A stretch of 9,999 nucleotides of DNA from Elusimicrobia bacterium HGW-Elusimicrobia-2 (GTDB lineage: Bacteria > CG03). This document shows, one piece after another, positions 6,442-9,999 of this stretch. A program made the translations under genes and the position numbers. Numbering within the stretch: the first letter of the stretch is position 1; each line of letters begins with the position of its first letter. The notes beneath the pieces were generated by a model. It had not been told where the DNA came from. It saw nothing but the letters and a program-made list of their open reading frames with translations, and searched no databases. Location of the stretch: positions 1-9,999 of the forward strand of contig PHAM01000062.1 of the NCBI GenBank assembly GCA_002841685.1. The letters run 5' to 3'.

Positions 6442-7898
6442 AGGACCTCCGCCATCTCCACGGCGCGCATCAGCGCCTTCACCTTGTTTTCCGTTTCCCT
6501 GTATTCGCCCAAAGGCGTGGAATCATAAACGATCCCCGCACCCGCCTGCAGTGACACCTCTTTGCCTTTCACAAAAACCGTCCTTATGGTTATGGCGAAA
6601 TCCATATCGCCGTTGAATGAAAAATATCCCACAGCCCCCGCGTAAGGGCCCCTTGAAGAGGCCTCAAGCTCGCTTATTATCTGCATGGCCCGCACCTTCG
6701 GAGCTCCCGATACCGTGCCGGCCGGAAAAGCCGCCTTGAAGAGCGAAAAACTGTCATGGCCCCGGCTGACGGTGCCCTCCACCTCGCTGGTCATGTGCAT
6801 GACATGGGAGAATTTTTCAACCGTCATCAGTTCCTTGACGGAAACGCTGTTGAAGCGGCAGACCCGCCCGAGGTCGTTTCTGGCCAGGTCCACGAGCATT
6901 ATGTGCTCCGCCCTTTCTTTTTCCGACGAGATGAGCTCTTCGACGAATTTTTTGTCTTCGGCGGGCGTCGCCCCCCGGGGCCTTGTGCCGGCAATGGGAC
7001 GCAGAACGGCCCTGGAAGAATCCTTCCTCACCAGTATTTCCGGGGAAGAACCGATCATCTTAAACTCCCCGAACTTGAGATAATACATGTAGGGCGAGGG
7101 ATTCACCATGCGCAGCGCCCTGTAAACGCGGAAGGGGTCAACGGATGAGCGCGCTTTCCATCCGCGGGAGATCACCGTCTGTATGCAGTCACCGCGGGCG
7201 ATGTATTTTTTTGCTTTTCTGACCATGTCCTCAAAACGCTTTTGTGTCATCCCGCTTTTAAAAACCGTCCTGCGGCCTGGTGCCAGGGGTTGACTTTCGA
7301 TACTTATTGTCCCGCGAAGCTTTTTCAGAGTCCCTTTAAGTTTTGCCGCGGCGGCGTCGTACATTTTACGGCCGTCCGCGCCCGATCCGTAGCTCCAGCA
7401 TATTATCCTCATCGTTTTTTTAAGATGGTCTATGACTATTACGATCTCGGGCAGCATGAAGCGGAAATACTCTCCGCCGGTGGAGGCGGGGGCATTGATG
7501 TTTTCCCATTCCCCCGCGATGTCATAGGCGAAATAACCCACAGCTCCTCCTGTAAAAGGAGCGTCACCCTGGAGTTTCGGGAAATTATAACGGCCTATGA
7601 ATTTCTTGAGCTCCCCGAAAGAATCGCCGGTTTTTTTCCTTTTTCCGTTGATCTCAAAATAATCCTTTCCGCCCGAGAGCACAAAAGCCGCTGACGGCGA
7701 AACAAAAGAATATCTCCCCCAGCGAATCCCGCCCTCGGCGCTCTCGAGGAGAAAAGCGTTTTCGCCGGAAGCGAGATGCGCGAACACGGAAACAGGCGTT
7801 TCCATGTCGCAGCACACATCCGTGTAAACACAGCCCAGCGAATAATCTTTCAGGGCTTTTTTGTAAACCCCGAAAGACGGCTCTATTTTATTCAGCAT
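6438..7898 (-). CDS. trpE: anthranilate synthase component I
   Basis: TrpE turns chorismate plus ammonia into anthranilate and pyruvate, the first committed step of tryptophan synthesis. From the ATG at 7898 the protein has 486 residues, normal for the family. The N-terminal region carries FLLESAEGG (49-57), whose LLES is the known tryptophan feedback site, followed by RWGRYSF (59-65). The chorismate-binding domain (about 218-475) includes NPSPYMYYL (266-274), GSSPEILVR (283-291), PIAGTRPRG (301-309), LVDLARNDLGR (335-345), a His-rich HVMHMTSEVEG stretch (365-375) and FPAGTVSGAPKVRAM (391-405). The LLES site favours trpE over pabB. At 240-247 the chain reads QTVISRGW where I would expect something closer to Q-V-V-x-S-Q-R-F, a mild oddity. 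The start lies 11 bases inside the end of lepB, so there is no room for a trp leader or attenuator. Confidence 0.94.
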   Translation of the reverse strand: MLNKIEPSFGVYKKALKDYSLGCVYTDVCCDMETPVSVFAHLASGENAFLLESAEGGIRWGRYSFVSPSAAFVLSGGKDYFEINGKRKKTGDSFGELKKFIGRYNFPKLQGDAPFTGGAVGYFAYDIAGEWENINAPASTGGEYFRFMLPEIVIVIDHLKKTMRIICWSYGSGADGRKMYDAAAAKLKGTLKKLRGTISIESQPLAPGRRTVFKSGMTQKRFEDMVRKAKKYIARGDCIQTVISRGWKARSSVDPFRVYRALRMVNPSPYMYYLKFGEFKMIGSSPEILVRKDSSRAVLRPIAGTRPRGATPAEDKKFVEELISSEKERAEHIMLVDLARNDLGRVCRFNSVSVKELMTVEKFSHVMHMTSEVEGTVSRGHDSFSLFKAAFPAGTVSGAPKVRAMQIISELEASSRGPYAGAVGYFSFNGDMDFAITIRTVFVKGKEVSLQAGAGIVYDSTPLGEYRETENKVKALMRAVEMAEVL

Positions 7899-8403
7899 CT
7901 TTGTTGATCCTTCCCGTGATGTTTTCAACGGGAACAAAATATACGGGGTTTCCGGACTCGTCTTTCCAGTCACGCGAATCGCCCGACCAGTCCCTGTTGT
8001 CGCCCATCACAAAGACATGTCCTTCCGGCACCGTGATCTCAGGGATGTTGTCGCCCTGAAGTATCTCGTTTTCTCTCTTATACACCGCATACGGTTCCGC
8101 GCCGATCTCTTCCCAGTTGAGATAGATTTGTTTGTCGCGGATCTCAATGGCATCGCCGCCTATGGCTATAACACGCTTGATCAAACCCCTCTGACTGTCC
8201 ACGGGAGAACGGAAAACGATTATATCGCCCCTCTCAACGGGGTTAAGAACATAATGGAGCGCGTCGGACCATTCTATGTCATAGATCTCCAGGGTCGGTT
8301 CCATGGAACCGCTGGCCACCTTCACAAAGCCGCCTATATACATGCGGAAAAGATAAGCCCCGCCCAAACCGAGAGCGACGATGAAGAGTAATCTTTTGAT
8401 CAT
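7888..8403 (-). CDS. lepB: signal peptidase I
   Basis: LepB cleaves signal peptides from exported proteins at the outer face of the cytoplasmic membrane. The 171-residue protein has one N-terminal membrane segment (about 5-25). The family boxes follow: ASGSMEPTL (30-38) with nucleophile Ser33, RGDIIVFRSP (58-67), GLIKRVIAIGGD (73-84) with general base Lys76, and GHVFVMGDNRDWSGDSRDW (128-146). The compact form with a single transmembrane anchor is typical of many non-proteobacterial enzymes. After box B the chain reads Ile-Tyr-Asp-Ile-Glu-Trp where other family members usually have Ile-Gly-Asp followed by hydrophobic residues, a small local variation. No strong ribosome binding site is seen upstream, and the start is 15 bases after the preceding stop, so coupled translation is likely. 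Its end overlaps trpE by 11 bases. Confidence 0.95.
   Translation of the reverse strand: MIKRLLFIVALGLGGAYLFRMYIGGFVKVASGSMEPTLEIYDIEWSDALHYVLNPVERGDIIVFRSPVDSQRGLIKRVIAIGGDAIEIRDKQIYLNWEEIGAEPYAVYKRENEILQGDNIPEITVPEGHVFVMGDNRDWSGDSRDWKDESGNPVYFVPVENITGRINKDAE
7896..7914 (-). promoter_or_regulatory. ribosome binding site deciding the trpE start
   Basis: GGAAGGA (7908-7914, minus strand) lies nine bases before the ATG at 7896-7898. The same frame is open 75 bases further into lepB, but that stretch lacks TrpE similarity, and the internal ATG gives the usual family length. Confidence 0.65.
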
Positions 8404-8418
8404 AAATTCAAGAAGGTG

Positions 8419-9069
8419 TTATACGACCTGCGCCTCAACCTGCGGCGCCGCGGAACCGCCCTCAAGCTTCCTGTAAACATAAGCCACGGCGGCCATTGAA
8501 AGAGGTATCGTTATGATGAGCCCTATTCCCAGGCACAGCGCTCCGGCGGCGTTGATAAGCCACAGAAGCAGAGCGAGCAGGAAAATATTCGTCTTGGAAC
8601 CGCTCGTCAGCTCGGAGCTCTTCCTGAGAGACTCCATGATACCGGCGTTTTTATCTACGATAAAATAGGCGAAGAACATGAATTGGATGCCAAGTATGAT
8701 CCCGGGCACGATCAAAAGAAGAGTGCCGATGAATATCATAAGACTGTACAATATGCCGGCGACGAAAAGAGTCACTATTCTTTTATCAAAACATGAGAAA
8801 AGATCGCCGATGACGGGTTTTTTGCCGTCGGCAAAAGCTATCAGCGATTTGACCACGCCCATCCTCAGCTCTACCTGAAGAACGGCTCCGGCCAGAGCGA
8901 TGATAAGAACGAGGATCCCCGCCTTCGCGAAAACGCCGGCTAAAATCTGCGGCAGAATGGCAGCCGCGAGAAGGATAAACAGCACCCCTATGAAAAAACC
9001 GAGGTTGCCCGTCACCGTCTCCCAGCCGAAAGTGATAGCGTCCTTCTTCAAAAATTTCACCTCATTCAT
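8419..9069 (-). CDS. multi-pass membrane protein of unknown function
   Basis: This 216-residue protein is strongly hydrophobic, with about six membrane segments (roughly 22-45, 50-68, 99-118, 120-138, 161-180 and 182-200). A short hydrophilic C-terminal tail follows. Two features stand out. A Phe-Gly-Trp-Glu motif (14-17) precedes the first segment. A VPGIILGI turn (121-128) precedes Phe-Ile-Val-Asp-Lys (136-140) and a Leu-Arg-Lys-Ser-Ser-Glu-Leu stretch (148-154). This architecture is familiar from uncharacterised membrane proteins of the DUF975 or glycerophosphodiester phosphodiesterase membrane-domain type, but I cannot assign the family firmly. The ATG at 9069 is preferred to the adjacent TTG at 9072, because AGGGGGG lies only four bases before the ATG. 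It follows the transglutaminase gene by 11 bases, and lepB comes next. Confidence 0.8.
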   Translation of the reverse strand: MNEVKFLKKDAITFGWETVTGNLGFFIGVLFILLAAAILPQILAGVFAKAGILVLIIALAGAVLQVELRMGVVKSLIAFADGKKPVIGDLFSCFDKRIVTLFVAGILYSLMIFIGTLLLIVPGIILGIQFMFFAYFIVDKNAGIMESLRKSSELTSGSKTNIFLLALLLWLINAAGALCLGIGLIITIPLSMAAVAYVYRKLEGGSAAPQVEAQVV

Positions 9070-9080
9070 CAAACCCCCCT

Positions 9081-9999
9081 TTATTTTCCCGCCGTTTCAA
9101 AAACAGCCTGGCTCCTCGTCCTGCGATGCAGGTCAAACATAAGAGCGCGGTATTTTTTGTAATCTTCCGGCGTCACATCTTCATTATTTGTAACAGTTTT
9201 TTCCGTGTATATCAATTCACTGCCCGACAGACGGAATTGGCGGTTCATTGAAAACCATTTGTTTTCCTCGTGTATGTCTTCCGGTATGAACACCGCCTTC
9301 CACGACGGCGGCAGTATGAGCCGCGTCTCTACGCTTTCCTCCGACGGCAGAGAGGCCTTCACCGGGTATTTGCGTTCTTCCTTCGCGACAATGGATGTGT
9401 CCACGCCACCCCACTGCGGAGCCAGCCGTATGCCTCCCGCTTTTTTGAGATAATCCATTCCCGTAAACATCATCCTGAGGCGGCAGGGCTCGTTCATGTT
9501 CTCAATATCGGGAAGCTCGTATTTTGAAAGCGATGCGTCCGGCGTTATCTCGTTCACCGCTTTTTCAAGCTGTTCTTTTATCTTGACGGGCTTTGTGTAT
9601 TTCAGCCAGTATCTCTGGCCCTGGTCGCTGATGCCTTTTGTCAGCACTTCCCTTGTGGCGCTGATCGACTCGTCATCTTCCACCTTCACCGTCATTTCTT
9701 TGCTCACGCGGTTTTCGGCGCTGCCGAAGACGGGTGTTTCCATGATCTCATATCTGTCGTCGAAGAACACGAGCGTTTTTCTCCCCTGGTCGCCTCCGGG
9801 AAGATCCCCGAAAGAACAGGTCTCCGAGGTCGGGTCCATGAATATTATCCGCCCGTCTATTTCCACGCAGGCTATGGCGTGATTGAAAACCAGTTCGGGA
9901 AAATCTTCTATCAGCGGGAATGTCCCTCTCGTGCCTATGAGGACAAGATAAGCTTTGAGGCCCGCTTCCCTGAGCATCGCCGTCAGGAGAACCGCCTGG
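9081..9999 (-). CDS. transglutaminase-like (DUF3857-type) protein, C-terminal part
   Basis: The gene runs off the right edge of the window, so only its last 305 codons or so are present. The first residues visible (Gln-Ala-Val-Leu-Leu-Thr-Ala-Met-Leu-Arg-Glu-Ala-Gly) match the helix just after the catalytic Cys of the transglutaminase core, and the Cys itself must lie outside the window. Counting from the Met encoded at 9975-9977, the other two triad residues are visible: His33 in Val-Phe-Asn-His-Ala, and Asp48 in Phe-Met-Asp-Pro-Thr-Ser. FGDLPGGDQGRKTLV (about 56-70) is typical of the DUF3857/transglutaminase proteins of diverse Gram-negative bacteria. The rest is a beta-rich C-terminal domain with no membrane segment. 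The substrate is unknown. The family is usually exported, but the N terminus is not available to check. The apparent internal start at 9977 is not a real start. Confidence 0.85.
   Translation of the reverse strand, partial: QAVLLTAMLREAGLKAYLVLIGTRGTFPLIEDFPELVFNHAIACVEIDGRIIFMDPTSETCSFGDLPGGDQGRKTLVFFDDRYEIMETPVFGSAENRVSKEMTVKVEDDESISATREVLTKGISDQGQRYWLKYTKPVKIKEQLEKAVNEITPDASLSKYELPDIENMNEPCRLRMMFTGMDYLKKAGGIRLAPQWGGVDTSIVAKEERKYPVKASLPSEESVETRLILPPSWKAVFIPEDIHEENKWFSMNRQFRLSGSELIYTEKTVTNNEDVTPEDYKKYRALMFDLHRRTRSQAVFETAGK

Noticed and set aside
5941-6528. 195-codon plus-strand open frame opposite trpG
   Set aside because: It is antisense to a complete TrpG with its catalytic triad. The residues look like reverse-translated shadow.
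7242-7694. 150-codon plus-strand open frame opposite trpE
   Set aside because: It lies within a well-supported trpE and has no independent evidence of coding.
7899-7973. 25-codon N-terminal extension of TrpE
   Set aside because: It overlaps lepB deeply, shows no TrpE similarity, and a well-spaced ribosome binding site precedes the internal ATG.

Overview
The window looks like a chromosomal segment from a bacterium with an outer membrane. It carries an OmpA-type peptidoglycan-binding protein and a probable beta-barrel protein ending in Phe. It also carries PASTA-domain proteins, and a PASTA gene next to rpe, which recalls the Firmicute prkC-rsgA-rpe locus. FlgD-like Ig repeats fused to OmpA, plus PASTA proteins without kinases, suit lineages such as Elusimicrobiota, Omnitrophota or Spirochaetota. 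I cannot decide among these from sequence alone. Coding density is very high. I see no tRNA, rRNA, CRISPR array or insertion sequence.

Layout. A consensus-like sigma70 promoter (104-132) drives a rightward two-gene unit: an exported FlgD-Ig/OmpA protein (175-1296) and a three-PASTA lipoprotein or anchored protein (1304-2029). It meets a leftward gene end to end: the two stop codons form TGATCA with no base between them. That leftward gene (2030-3040) encodes an unrecognised exported, probably outer-membrane, protein. It lies downstream of a Fic-family gene with its own inhibitory motif and a C-terminal winged helix (3181-4203). The fic gene is visibly AT-rich in places and is preceded by three direct repeats one helical turn apart.

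From 4275 to the right edge, seven leftward genes form a tightly packed array. In transcription order these are a transglutaminase-like protein (cut by the window edge), a multi-pass membrane protein, signal peptidase I (lepB), anthranilate synthase subunits trpE and trpG, a membrane-anchored triple-PASTA protein and ribulose-phosphate epimerase (rpe). Gaps are at most 15 bases, and every junction from lepB onward overlaps by 1-11 bases. A small hairpin at the rpe stop may end this unit.

How they fit together. The outer genes are mainly cell-envelope functions: peptidoglycan binding, protein export and membrane proteins. Tryptophan synthesis and pentose-phosphate metabolism sit within the same transcription unit. 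The observation I find most interesting is the kinase-less PASTA protein. It has the C-terminal beta domain and the rpe neighbour expected of a PrkC-type kinase locus. The fic gene looks like an accessory insertion. Most of the rest is well-understood housekeeping sequence.
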